Below, in pieces: positions 1 to 7,125 of a stretch of 13,475 nt of DNA. The notes under the pieces were generated by a model. The model ran no database searches. It had not been told where the DNA came from and worked only from the letters and a program-made list of their open reading frames with translations. The DNA is from Thioalkalivibrio sp. (GTDB lineage: Bacteria > Pseudomonadota > Gammaproteobacteria > Ectothiorhodospirales > Ectothiorhodospiraceae): NCBI GenBank assembly GCA_007136145.1, contig SLHN01000131.1, positions 1-13,475 of the forward strand, read 5' to 3'. Numbering within the stretch: position 1 is the first letter of the stretch; every line of letters starts with the position of its first letter. The translations under genes and the position numbers were made by a program.

Positions 1-1
1 C

Positions 2-1039
2 ATCGCGCGCGGCCTCGCGGACTTCCGGATCCTCGTCCCGCGTCGCGGTTGCCTCCAGGCGCACGCGGACTTCGCTGAGCAGTGACCCGCGCAGCAGGGC
101 GATGGACTCGAGACGCTCGTCCGGGTCGTCGATGTTCAGCCGTGCGAGCGCCCGCACGGTCAGCAGCAGGTCGGTCACGCGCGGGTCGGTTTCGAGTTCG
201 ACGCGTTGGTCCAGGTAAGCGAGGATATCCGGGCTCACGTCGTCGCGCATCAGGCGCCGCAGCGAGGCCGCGCGGCGCTCCGGATCAGGTGCTGAAATCG
301 TCGCCACCGCGATCAGGTTGCGCAGTGCATTACGCAGGGGGTTGTGCACGGGAATGCGGCGTCCCGACGCGATCAGTTCCGCGGCCACCGGTTCTCCGGT
401 CAGGGCGTCGCGCCCGGCCTGGCCGGTCTCCGCGCGGATCAGAATGCGCGGTGGATCGTCAGCGGTCGCGAGCAGGCGTCCCTCCAGCAGAGCGGTGAGT
501 ACCACCGGGACCCGCGGGTCGCCGGTCGCGGCCAGCTCCTCGGCCACGGTACGCCGATCATTGAAGCTACCGGCGGGGAGGCGTTGAATCAGGTGGTCGA
601 CGTCGGCCGCGGTCTCGTTCAGACCCTCGTAGACGGTTTCTTCCAGGAAGTCATCGTCGGTCTCGGCGGCTTCCAGTCCCGCCTCTTCGGGATCGGTTCC
701 AAGCAGACTCGGGTCGATCATGTCCCCGGTATAGGGGTCGGCCTGCGCGATCACCGGGAATGCGGATGGGGCCGTTTCCGCGGCGAGATCCATTGCCGGG
801 ACCTCCAGCCCGAAGGCCTGCGTTTCCGCGTGCAGACCGCCACCGGCAACCAGCAGGCAGGCGGCGATGATCCAACCCGAAATCCGACCCCGGGGAATCC
901 CCTTGAACCGTTGCGATGCCGGTGCGGCACGGATTTCCGAGCGCAGGGTGCCACGCCTGGCCCTTGTCGGCCGGTCCGGACAGCAAGAGATGGAACGCAA
1001 CCAACGGACGGATGGTGGCGCGAGCGTATATGCGGTCAC
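2..1039 (-). CDS. urtB: Urea ABC transporter permease UrtB, N-terminal part (3' end cut by window)
   Basis: UrtB is one of two inner-membrane permeases of the UrtABCDE high-affinity urea importer. Only about 346 residues are inside the window, and all belong to the periplasmic extension that precedes the membrane domain in proteobacterial UrtB. A hydrophobic signal segment (WIIAACLLVAGGGLHA, about residues 56-71) is followed by an acidic linker. Next comes a block with ALLEGRL, then VHNPLRNALRNLI, then a HEAT-like helical repeat region (APDPERRAASLRRL, DPEVREAA). This matches the known UrtB pattern V-NN-LR--L-----L-SPD--R. The start is uncertain. GTG at 1039 has a GAGGA Shine-Dalgarno sequence about 9 nt upstream, but it gives an unusually long tail of about 50 residues before the signal segment; the only other in-frame choice is TTG at 1000, and there is no suitable ATG. 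The gene lies 73 bp downstream of urtA. The membrane-spanning permease domain is not visible. Confidence 0.85.
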   Translation of the reverse strand, partial: MTAYTLAPPSVRWLRSISCCPDRPTRARRGTLRSEIRAAPASQRFKGIPRGRISGWIIAACLLVAGGGLHAETQAFGLEVPAMDLAAETAPSAFPVIAQADPYTGDMIDPSLLGTDPEEAGLEAAETDDDFLEETVYEGLNETAADVDHLIQRLPAGSFNDRRTVAEELAATGDPRVPVVLTALLEGRLLATADDPPRILIRAETGQAGRDALTGEPVAAELIASGRRIPVHNPLRNALRNLIAVATISAPDPERRAASLRRLMRDDVSPDILAYLDQRVELETDPRVTDLLLTVRALARLNIDDPDERLESIALLRGSLLSEVRVRLEATATRDEDPEVREAARD

Positions 1040-1079
1040 CGATGGAATTCCTCGGGGTCGGATTCAAGAATCTGGGGAG

Positions 1080-1105
1080 GGGCGGCGGGGTTGCCCACGC
1101 CGCCC
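1080..1105 (-). promoter_or_regulatory. GC-rich hairpin between urtA and urtB
   Basis: Read on the minus strand, GGGCGGCG and CGCCGCCC form an 8-bp perfect stem. It is extended by GGG/CCC across one bulged T and closed by a CAA loop. The hairpin starts 7 nt after the urtA stop and is not followed by a T-run. A full intrinsic terminator is therefore unlikely. A stabilising or attenuating hairpin would fit, because binding-protein genes are often expressed more strongly than the permease genes downstream. The structure is seen; the role is inferred. Confidence 0.55.
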
Positions 1106-1112
1106 GTTTCGA

Positions 1113-2408
1113 TCAGTAGTTCTGGCCAGAGCAGGTCTGTGTGACGGTATTGAAGTTCCCGCAGGAAATCGGCGGGGTCCAGTCGGCGATGATGTCGCGG
1201 CTGCCCGGCAAATGCGGGGACCAGGCATCACCGGGGATCAGGTCATCGGTCTGCCAGACGACCAGGAACTGTCCGTCCTCCTGGATCTCGCCGATCAGGA
1301 CCGGCTTGGTGATGTGGTGATTGACCAGCATCTCGGCCATGCCGCCGGTCAGGTTGGGTACGGTTACGCCTTTCAGCGCGTCGATCACCGTGTCGACGTC
1401 GGTGGTGCCGGCTTTTTCGACGGCCTGCACCCACATATTGAAGCCGATGTAATGGGCTTCCATCGGGTCGTTGGTCACGCGGTTGGTGTCGCCGATGAAG
1501 GCGTGCCACTTCTCGATGAACGCGGCATTCTCCGGCGTATCAACGCTCATGAAATAGTTCCAGGCCGCCAGGTGACCGACCAACGGGCGGGTATCCATTC
1601 CCGAGAGTTCCTCTTCGCCGACGGAGAATGCGATCACGGGGATGTCGGTGGCGGACAGGCCCTGATTACCCAGTTCACGATAGAAGGGCACGTTGGCGTC
1701 GCCGTTGATCGTCGAGACCACTGCTGTTGCCTTGCCCTGTTCGCCGAAGCGCTTGATGTCGGCAACGATGCTCTGCCAGTCGGCATGGCCGAACGGCGTG
1801 TAGTTGATCATGATGTCCTCGTCGGCCACGCCGTTGGTCTTCAGGTAGGCCTCGAGGATGCGGTTGGTCGTGCGCGGGTACACATAGTCGGTGCCGGCAA
1901 GCACCCAGCGTTCTATCCCATACTCGTTCATCAGATAATCGACCGCGGGAATGGCTTGCTGGTTGGGCGCGGCCCCGGTGTAGAAAATGTTGCGCGAGGA
2001 CTCCTCACCCTCGTACTGCACCGGATAGAACAGGATGCCGTTCAGCTCTTCGACCACCGGTAGCACCGACTTGCGTGCCACCGACGTCCAGACGCCAAAG
2101 ATCACGTCTACCTGATCCTGTTCCAGCAATTGCCGGGTGCGTTCGGCGAACAAGGGCCAGTCCGATGCCGGATCGACGACGACCGGCTCCAGCGGACGAC
2201 CCAGCAGGCCGCCCTTGGCATTCTGTTCCGCGACCAGCATCTCGATGGTGTCCTTGAGTGTGGTTTCGGAGATCGCCATCGTTCCCGAAAGCGAGTGCAG
2301 TACGCCGACCTTGATCGGGTCTGCGGCCTGCGCAGAGGCACCGAGCAGAGATAGCGCGAGGACGATGCCTGGGGTTCGGACGGACTTGAGCCAGCGGTTT
2401 CGGGTCAT
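1113..2408 (-). CDS. urtA: Urea ABC transporter substrate-binding protein UrtA
   Basis: UrtA is the periplasmic receptor that binds urea and delivers it to UrtB/UrtC. The 431-residue product has a clear signal peptide (basic start, hydrophobic core, probable cleavage after SAQA at residue 28). A type I periplasmic-binding (Leu/Ile/Val-family) fold follows. Family features are visible: IKVGVLHSLSGTMAISE at the start of the mature protein, GGLLGRPLEPVVVDPASDWP, VIFGVWTSVARKSVLPV, LFYPVQYEGEESS, and the C-terminal GNFNTVTQTCSGQNY. Length is normal for UrtA. The ATG at 2408 overlaps the amidase stop by 4 bp (ATGA), and an AAGGAG Shine-Dalgarno sequence lies 8 nt upstream, so translation is probably coupled. 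The gene precedes urtB in the same operon and probably shares the sigma-54 promoter upstream of the amidase. Confidence 0.96.
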   Translation of the reverse strand: MTRNRWLKSVRTPGIVLALSLLGASAQAADPIKVGVLHSLSGTMAISETTLKDTIEMLVAEQNAKGGLLGRPLEPVVVDPASDWPLFAERTRQLLEQDQVDVIFGVWTSVARKSVLPVVEELNGILFYPVQYEGEESSRNIFYTGAAPNQQAIPAVDYLMNEYGIERWVLAGTDYVYPRTTNRILEAYLKTNGVADEDIMINYTPFGHADWQSIVADIKRFGEQGKATAVVSTINGDANVPFYRELGNQGLSATDIPVIAFSVGEEELSGMDTRPLVGHLAAWNYFMSVDTPENAAFIEKWHAFIGDTNRVTNDPMEAHYIGFNMWVQAVEKAGTTDVDTVIDALKGVTVPNLTGGMAEMLVNHHITKPVLIGEIQEDGQFLVVWQTDDLIPGDAWSPHLPGSRDIIADWTPPISCGNFNTVTQTCSGQNY

Positions 2409-3910
2409 GCATGATTCTCCTTGGTTTCAGGTAGGTGGGACTGTTGCTGCCAGCCGCCGAGTCTTGAAAGCTGGCGGTAAGGTCCGGCGATAACGATGCG
2501 TGGCTTGCTACTGACGGTGGAGGCGGACCGCGCAACTGTTCTTGGTGCGGGCATGCCGGTGGCGCCTCGCAATGATGGGGTGTGGCGCTGCCATTCGCGT
2601 GCCCAGGCGAGCAGGCGACGGTCCTGCCAGGCAGGAGCCACCAGGGAAACTCCGAACGGCAGGCCATCGACCCGGAACCCTGCCGGAACGGCGACCGCGC
2701 AGCAGTCGGCAAGATTGACGAAGCTCGCATACCGTCCCAGTCGGCTGTCCTGCTCCAGTGGTTCATCCGCAATTTCTGTCTGAAGCGGATGACCTGGGGC
2801 GGTCGGCACCAGCAAGGCGTCATGGCTGGTGAACAGGCTCCCGACTTCGCGCAGCAGTTCCTGGCGCCTTTGCCGGGCTGCGAAGACGTCGCTGGCGGAG
2901 AAATCCCGGCCGCGCATGATGATGGCCCGTACCACGGGATCCACCGCATCCGCTCGAGCTTCGATGAAGCCGCCGAGCGCTGCGTGGCGCTCGGCGATCC
3001 AGGGTCCGTGGTAGAGCAATGAGGCGAGTTCGAACAGGGGTGTGAAATCCACTGCGTGCAACGCCATTCCCATGTCTTCCATTCGCGCCATGGTGCCGAG
3101 CCATGCCAGTTCCGCGCGATTGTCGCCGAACCACTCGATGCACCGGGGTATTCCGAGTACGCGCGGTATTTCAGGGGACGACGCTGTGGTCGGATCAGGG
3201 CGCGACCAGGGATCATCGGGGTCGAATCCCTCGATGATGTCGAGTACCGCATCGGCATCGTCGGCTGTCAACGCGAAGATTGCGAGGCAATCCAGCGATG
3301 GGCACGCTGGAACCACGCCTTGTTTGCTGCAGCGGCCACGTGTCGCCTTCAGGCCAACGACGTTGTTGAAGCCTGCCGGAATCCGGCCGGACCCGGCAGT
3401 GTCGGTCCCCAACGCAAGGGGTACCAGTCCTTCGGCGACGACGACTGCCGAGCCAGCGCTGGAGCCGCCGGCAACGTACGCACTGTTGAACGGGTTGCTT
3501 ACAGCGCCATAGGGAGTGCGCGTTCCGGCGAGCCCGGTGGCGAACTGGTCGAGATTGGTCTTGCCGACCAGGATTGCTCCCGCGGCTTCCAGCCTGGCCA
3601 CGGCGGGGGCCGTTTGCCCGGGGTGGTAGGCGAATCCCGGGCAGCCTGCCGTGGTGGGCCAGCCTTCAACATCGAAGTTGTCCTTGACCGCGAACGGAAC
3701 GCCGTACAGGGGCAGGGTGGGTGACTGGGATTGCAGTCGGCGCAGCTCTCGCTCGAGGCGTTCCGGCGTTATCCGGCTGATCCATGCATTGGCGCCGGTA
3801 TCCAGTTGCTCGCGCAGTGTGCGCAACGAGGCCGCAGCAGCCGCAAAGTCATTGCGGAAAGCCGCAGTCCATTCGGCAAGGGTACGTCCTTTCGAGGGAA
3901 CGCTTGGCAC
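2405..3910 (-). CDS. Allophanate-hydrolase-type amidase (AtzF-like, without C-terminal domain)
   Basis: This is an amidase-signature hydrolase. The close family members (AtzF, DUR1 amidase part) split allophanate, the product of urea carboxylase, releasing ammonia. The Ser-cisSer-Lys triad is recognisable: K76 in FAVKDN, S150 in GGSSAGSA and S174 in GTDTAGSGRIPAG. The context LGTDTAGSGR...FNNVVGLKATRG is characteristic of allophanate hydrolases rather than GatA. The protein has 501 residues, whereas AtzF has about 600. After residue 455 the C-terminal domain is missing, replaced by a short tail that ends at the urtA overlap. The start is GTG at 3910, with CCAGGAG 9 nt upstream. The position directly before urtA, under a sigma-54-type promoter, argues for a role in using imported urea or a related amide as a nitrogen source. 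The exact substrate is inferred, and no urea carboxylase gene lies in the window. Confidence 0.85.
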   Translation of the reverse strand: MPSVPSKGRTLAEWTAAFRNDFAAAAASLRTLREQLDTGANAWISRITPERLERELRRLQSQSPTLPLYGVPFAVKDNFDVEGWPTTAGCPGFAYHPGQTAPAVARLEAAGAILVGKTNLDQFATGLAGTRTPYGAVSNPFNSAYVAGGSSAGSAVVVAEGLVPLALGTDTAGSGRIPAGFNNVVGLKATRGRCSKQGVVPACPSLDCLAIFALTADDADAVLDIIEGFDPDDPWSRPDPTTASSPEIPRVLGIPRCIEWFGDNRAELAWLGTMARMEDMGMALHAVDFTPLFELASLLYHGPWIAERHAALGGFIEARADAVDPVVRAIIMRGRDFSASDVFAARQRRQELLREVGSLFTSHDALLVPTAPGHPLQTEIADEPLEQDSRLGRYASFVNLADCCAVAVPAGFRVDGLPFGVSLVAPAWQDRRLLAWAREWQRHTPSLRGATGMPAPRTVARSASTVSSKPRIVIAGPYRQLSRLGGWQQQSHLPETKENHA

Positions 3911-3949
3911 GGCGGTGAGCTCCTGGCAGGTGTCTCACCGAGCTCTGAA

Positions 3950-3966
3950 AGCAGGGAATGTGCCAG
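3950..3966 (-). promoter_or_regulatory. Sigma-54 (-24/-12) promoter of the amidase-urt operon
   Basis: The minus strand reads CTGGCACATTCCCTGCT. The consensus is TGGCAC-N5-TTGCW, so there is one mismatch (C for the first T of the -12 element). The invariant GG (3964-3963) and GC (3952-3951) are separated by exactly 10 bp. Transcription would start near 3939, about 30 nt before the GTG start at 3910, leaving room for the CCAGGAG ribosome-binding site. RpoN-dependent transcription needs an enhancer-binding protein; a candidate NtrC site lies upstream. Confidence 0.75.
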
Positions 3967-4070
3967 TATTGCGATGAACCATGGGGGGCGTTCGAATGCG
4001 CCAGATTCCGAGGGGTGGAACCTGTGTTACCAATGGCTCCTTGTCGGGCGGCCACGCCTTGTAGCCCAGG

Positions 4071-4076
4071 ATTATA
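4071..4076 (-). promoter_or_regulatory. Possible sigma-70 -10 hexamer upstream of the amidase
   Basis: A perfect TATAAT lies on the minus strand in an otherwise GC-rich gap. No good -35 hexamer is present 16-18 bp upstream, so this could be a weak basal promoter or chance. A start near 4064 would give a leader of about 150 nt. Confidence 0.3.
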
Positions 4077-4155
4077 TCGGTTTCGTCCCGATCCATTGCT
4101 GGATCGTGGGACCGATCATCGGATGTGCGATACCGGTGCGCGCGGGGCCGCTACT

Positions 4156-4170
4156 GCACCGTATTCGTGC
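4156..4170 (-). promoter_or_regulatory. NtrC-type enhancer dyad GCAC-N7-GTGC
   Basis: GCACGAATACGGTGC is a perfect dyad with the half-site spacing of the NtrC sites at E. coli glnAp2 (GCAC, 7 bp, GTGC). It is centred about 225 bp upstream of the predicted sigma-54 start, within the range over which enhancer-binding proteins act. A single site is seen; a neighbouring GCAC-N7-GCAC (about 4121-4137) is at best degenerate. Confidence 0.6.
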
Positions 4171-4194
4171 GTTCGCAGTCTCTGATGCTTCAGA

Positions 4195-5025
4195 TCAGTG
4201 CGATTCCGGGTTGAGCCCCAGGCGTTCCAGCCAGGATCGAGGCTCGCCGGCACACACGAGGAACTGCGGATTCAGGAGCGACTCACGCGTGTTATAAACC
4301 AGCTCCCGACCGGAAAGGTCGACGACATGGCCCCCGGCTGCAGTCACGATCGCATGGGCCGCAGCCGTGTCCCACTCGCTGGTGGGTCCAAGCCGGGGAT
4401 AAAGATCCGCCGCGCCTTCCGCGACCAGGCACAGCTTCAGCGAGCTTCCCATCGGGAGCAGTTCGTGAGGGCCCAGGGTTGTCAATGCGACCTGCATTCG
4501 CTCGCTTCCGTGTGAGCGGCTCCCGACAACCCTGGGGATTGATTGCGGTGGTCGCTCGGATACCCGGATCGGTGCCCGTGATGACGCCGATGTTTCACGG
4601 AACGCGCCCAGATTCCGGGCACCCGAATACATCCGTTCCAGGACCGGACTCCAGACGACTCCGAGCAGAGGCTGGTGGTTCTGGATCAGCGCAATGTTCA
4701 CCGTGAACTCGCCGTTGCGTTTGACGAACTCGCGGGTGCCGTCGAGTGGATCCACCAGCCAGTAGGCCGGCCAGCCCTGGCGCTCGACAAAGGTTACCTC
4801 GCGTCCTTCCTCCGACAGCAGCGGCAGGTCCGGCGTGAGTTCACGTAACCGTCCGCTGATGATCCTGTGCGCGGCAAGATCCGCTTCCGTAAGCGGTGAA
4901 TGGTCGTCCTTCTCCACGGCCGCGAAGCGGGTACCGTAGATTTCCATGATGGCGTCACCGGCCTCCCGCGCAATGTTTCGCGTTTCGTTCAGCAGCGCGT
5001 CGATCGGCAGGTCGATGTCACTCAT
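4195..5025 (-). CDS. cysQ: 3'(2'),5'-bisphosphate nucleotidase CysQ
   Basis: CysQ removes the 3'-phosphate from PAP (and PAPS), the by-product of sulfate assimilation, in the cytoplasm or at the inner membrane. The 276-residue protein shows the inositol-monophosphatase-fold metal motifs: TEADL (D49), SEEG (E72-E73), DPLDGTREF (D92, D95) and the C-terminal WDTAAAHAIVTAAGG. The segment DGTREFVKRNGEFTVNIALI is typical of CysQ rather than of SuhB. The ATG at 5025 follows GGAGGAAAGGA and overlaps the nudE stop by 4 bp (ATGA), so the two genes are probably translationally coupled. A short CTGAT/ATCAG hairpin overlaps the stop codon but lacks a T-run. The 284-bp gap downstream holds the separate promoter of the amidase operon. 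Confidence 0.95.
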   Translation of the reverse strand: MSDIDLPIDALLNETRNIAREAGDAIMEIYGTRFAAVEKDDHSPLTEADLAAHRIISGRLRELTPDLPLLSEEGREVTFVERQGWPAYWLVDPLDGTREFVKRNGEFTVNIALIQNHQPLLGVVWSPVLERMYSGARNLGAFRETSASSRAPIRVSERPPQSIPRVVGSRSHGSERMQVALTTLGPHELLPMGSSLKLCLVAEGAADLYPRLGPTSEWDTAAAHAIVTAAGGHVVDLSGRELVYNTRESLLNPQFLVCAGEPRSWLERLGLNPESH

Positions 5026-5573
5026 TCCTTTCCTCCCAGCAGGTGCTCGCGCACCATGAACAGACCGGCAATGGAGCGGGCCTCGGAAAAATCCTCGCGC
5101 TCAAGCAGCCGTCCGAGGTCACGGATGGACCATGGCAATACCTCGATCTCCTCAGGTTCGTCTCCGGGGACACGGTGCGGGTAAAGGTCCTCGGCGAGCA
5201 CCAGGTGCGACGTGTGCGCCAGGTAGCCGGGTGCAAGCGAGAGCGCGCCCAGGCCAGTCAGGCGTCGGCTACCATACCCGACTTCCTCCATGATCTCTCG
5301 GTCGGCGGCGCTCAGGATGTCCTCGCCAGCTTCGATCTTGCCCTTGGGCAGACCGAGTTCGTAGCGGTCGGTACCGGCGGCGTACTCGCGAATCAGCAGG
5401 ACGGTGTCGGCATCGAGCATGGGTGCAATCAGCACCGCGCCGTTGCCACCCACCAGTCGTTCGTAACAGGTGCGGATTCCGTTGCTGAACTCGAGGTCCA
5501 TCTCCTCCACCTGAAACAGGCGGCTACGGGCCACGGTTCTGCGCGCCCGCACCGCGGGTTTCGATCGGTTCAT
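5022..5573 (-). CDS. nudE: ADP-compounds hydrolase NudE (Nudix)
   Basis: NudE hydrolyses ADP-ribose, NADH, Ap3A and similar ADP-linked compounds and acts as a cytoplasmic house-cleaning enzyme. The 183-residue protein has a complete Nudix box at residues 78-100, GKIEAGE-x7-REIMEEVGY, which fits GX5EX7REUXEEXGU. Just before it stands YELGLPKG, typical of the ADP-ribose-pyrophosphatase branch. The N-terminus (SRLFQVEEMDLEFSNG) and length fit NudE. The start lies only 6 bp beyond the stop of the upstream secreted-protein gene and has no strong Shine-Dalgarno sequence, so re-initiation is likely. In E. coli nudE and yrfG are near neighbours; here yrfG lies divergently about 730 bp away, which supports the assignment. 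Confidence 0.94.
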   Translation of the reverse strand: MNRSKPAVRARRTVARSRLFQVEEMDLEFSNGIRTCYERLVGGNGAVLIAPMLDADTVLLIREYAAGTDRYELGLPKGKIEAGEDILSAADREIMEEVGYGSRRLTGLGALSLAPGYLAHTSHLVLAEDLYPHRVPGDEPEEIEVLPWSIRDLGRLLEREDFSEARSIAGLFMVREHLLGGKE

Positions 5574-5579
5574 TCGCGG

Positions 5580-6272
5580 TCAGCGCCAATCGTCGTTGGT
5601 GAGGTGCAGAGCCGTCTTCAAACGTCCCTCGAAGGTCGTGTCAATGAGCACTCCATGTCGCGATTCCACTACCGCGAAACCCGGTTGTGCGCGAGGTTCG
5701 CTGTGGGTGAGGCTGAGCCCAAGGTCGCCCCAGCTTACGGCAACGGTCACTCGCATTGGAAAGTAGCCATCGAGAAACCGGCGCATGAACGGGCCGTTCT
5801 CGAGTACATACCCGCCATCGTCCTTGATCTCGAGCATGCGAGACCGGGCTCGGACGCACAGTTCCGCGTCCGGCTGTACGCCGCGCAATTGCACGCTGGC
5901 TCCCTCAATCCAGGTTTCCCCGATGTTGCTGTGCGTTTCGATCTCGAGGTCTCGCGTGGTGGCCGCATTGTAAAGAATCTGGGCGCGGCCCACGCGGTCG
6001 ATGTCATGGTGGCATTGGCGCAGCCCAACCCAGCCATCCTCGAGGCTGCTGGCGGCAACCGTGATCTGGTTGTCATGATGGTGCATGCGCGCATCGGGCG
6101 GGTCGCTGAGGAAATTCAGTTTGCCTCGATTGTTCTCGGCCTGCGGGGAACCCCAGAGGCTATCATCATCGAAGGGATCCTCGGCTGCCGCGGTTCCGAA
6201 TGCCAATGCCAATCCGGCAACGAGACCCAGGGTGATGCGCCGATGGCGCGGGTAAGATCGGGCAGGCATCAT
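5580..6272 (-). CDS. Secreted protein of unknown function upstream of nudE
   Basis: I do not recognise the family. From ATG 6272 the product has 230 residues. It begins with a basic stretch and a hydrophobic core (RITLGLVAGLALAFGTAAA) that ends in a plausible signal-peptidase I site before AEDPFDDD, so it is probably periplasmic. The rest is soluble and rich in beta-prone segments. It includes two cysteines (QCHHDID and ELCVRAR) that could form a disulfide, a MHHHD run, and FLDGYFPMRVTVAVSW. The paired ATG ATG at 6272/6269 follows GAGAGG; spacing slightly favours the second ATG. The open frame extends further upstream to 6344, but that would put about 25 residues in front of the signal peptide and overlap yrfG. 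Six base pairs separate the stop from nudE, so the genes are probably co-transcribed. Confidence 0.8.
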   Translation of the reverse strand: MMPARSYPRHRRITLGLVAGLALAFGTAAAEDPFDDDSLWGSPQAENNRGKLNFLSDPPDARMHHHDNQITVAASSLEDGWVGLRQCHHDIDRVGRAQILYNAATTRDLEIETHSNIGETWIEGASVQLRGVQPDAELCVRARSRMLEIKDDGGYVLENGPFMRRFLDGYFPMRVTVAVSWGDLGLSLTHSEPRAQPGFAVVESRHGVLIDTTFEGRLKTALHLTNDDWR

Positions 6273-6304
6273 GATAACCTCTCTGCTTTTTCCGAGTATT
6301 ACGC

Positions 6305-7054
6305 ATGGACATCGCAACGACGTCAAAAAATCCGTCGGACGCAACGGAGCCGGTTCCGCTTCCTTGGCACGCCATCGATACGGTCCTTTTCGACATGGAC
6401 GGCACGCTGCTCGATCTGCATTTCGACAACCGCTTCTGGCGGGAACTGATTCCGGATGAGTATGCCCGATTGCATGCCCATGAGCCGGATCGTGCCCGCC
6501 AACGCCTGTTTGCCGAAATGGATCGAATCCGGGGGCGTCTCGAATGGTATTGCCTGGACCACTGGATTCGGTTTACCGGTCTTGATCTATTGGCTCTGAA
6601 GCAGCGGCTGGTCGAACATGTCGCCTATCAGCCTCACGCACCGCAGGTACTCCAGACTCTTCGCCGCCAGGGCAAGCGTCTGGTACTGGTCACCAATGCT
6701 CATCCCGAGGTGCTGGCTTTCAAGCATTCGCTTACCGGGGTGGCCGATCACCTGCACCAGACCGTCTCAGCGCATGCATTGAACTGCGCCAAGGAGGACA
6801 CGTGTTTCTGGGATCGCTTGCAGACCGTGGAGCGTTACGAGCCAGAGCGGACGCTGCTGGTCGACGACAATCTGGCTGCATTGTTCACTGCGCGGGACAC
6901 CGGTGTCAGCCATTTGCGCGGAATGCGCTACCCCGACAGCAGAGGACCACCGATGGAATCCTCCGATTTCGCCCTGCTCGATAATCTCGGTGAACTGCTG
7001 CCTGCCCGGGCGTTTATCCCTGATGGACTGTACGGTATTAATCGCCAACAATAA
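6305..7054 (+). CDS. yrfG: GMP/IMP nucleotidase YrfG (HAD family)
   Basis: YrfG is a cytoplasmic HAD-superfamily 5'-nucleotidase acting on purine monophosphates in E. coli. In the 249-residue product, motif I is LFDMDGTLLDL (nucleophile D30, acid D32). The cap region contains LEWYCLDHWIRFTGLDL, diagnostic for this family. Motif II is LVLVTNAH and motif IV is TLLVDDN. The ATG at 6305 is 32 bp from the divergent secreted-protein gene and has no strong Shine-Dalgarno sequence, so the promoters must overlap the neighbouring coding region or the mRNA leader is very short. The N-terminus is about 15 residues longer than in E. coli. hspQ follows 71 bp downstream on the same strand. Confidence 0.93.
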   Translation: MDIATTSKNPSDATEPVPLPWHAIDTVLFDMDGTLLDLHFDNRFWRELIPDEYARLHAHEPDRARQRLFAEMDRIRGRLEWYCLDHWIRFTGLDLLALKQRLVEHVAYQPHAPQVLQTLRRQGKRLVLVTNAHPEVLAFKHSLTGVADHLHQTVSAHALNCAKEDTCFWDRLQTVERYEPERTLLVDDNLAALFTARDTGVSHLRGMRYPDSRGPPMESSDFALLDNLGELLPARAFIPDGLYGINRQQ

Positions 7055-7125
7055 TGCGGTTGAACTGGAATCCGTTCCGATTGCCCAAATGATTGACGGT
7101 ATTCCAACATGACTGTGAGGATTCG

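Noticed and set aside
344..1144. 266-codon open frame on the plus strand
   Set aside because: Antisense to urtB, whose own frame shows a signal segment and HEAT-like repeats.
867..2063. 398-codon open frame on the plus strand
   Set aside because: Antisense to urtA and the start of urtB, which have clear family motifs; a GC-rich shadow frame without recognisable domains.
2005..3258. 417-codon open frame on the minus strand
   Set aside because: Shifted frame over the amidase and urtA; composition rich in R, P and S, and no motif.
5043..6449. 468-codon open frame on the plus strand
   Set aside because: Antisense to nudE and the secreted-protein gene, running into yrfG in another frame; no ribosome-binding site or domain.
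7060..7090. Sigma-32-like promoter before hspQ (TTGAA ... CCCAAAT)
   Set aside because: Spacing is longer than usual and the -10 part matches poorly; mentioned only in the hspQ entry.
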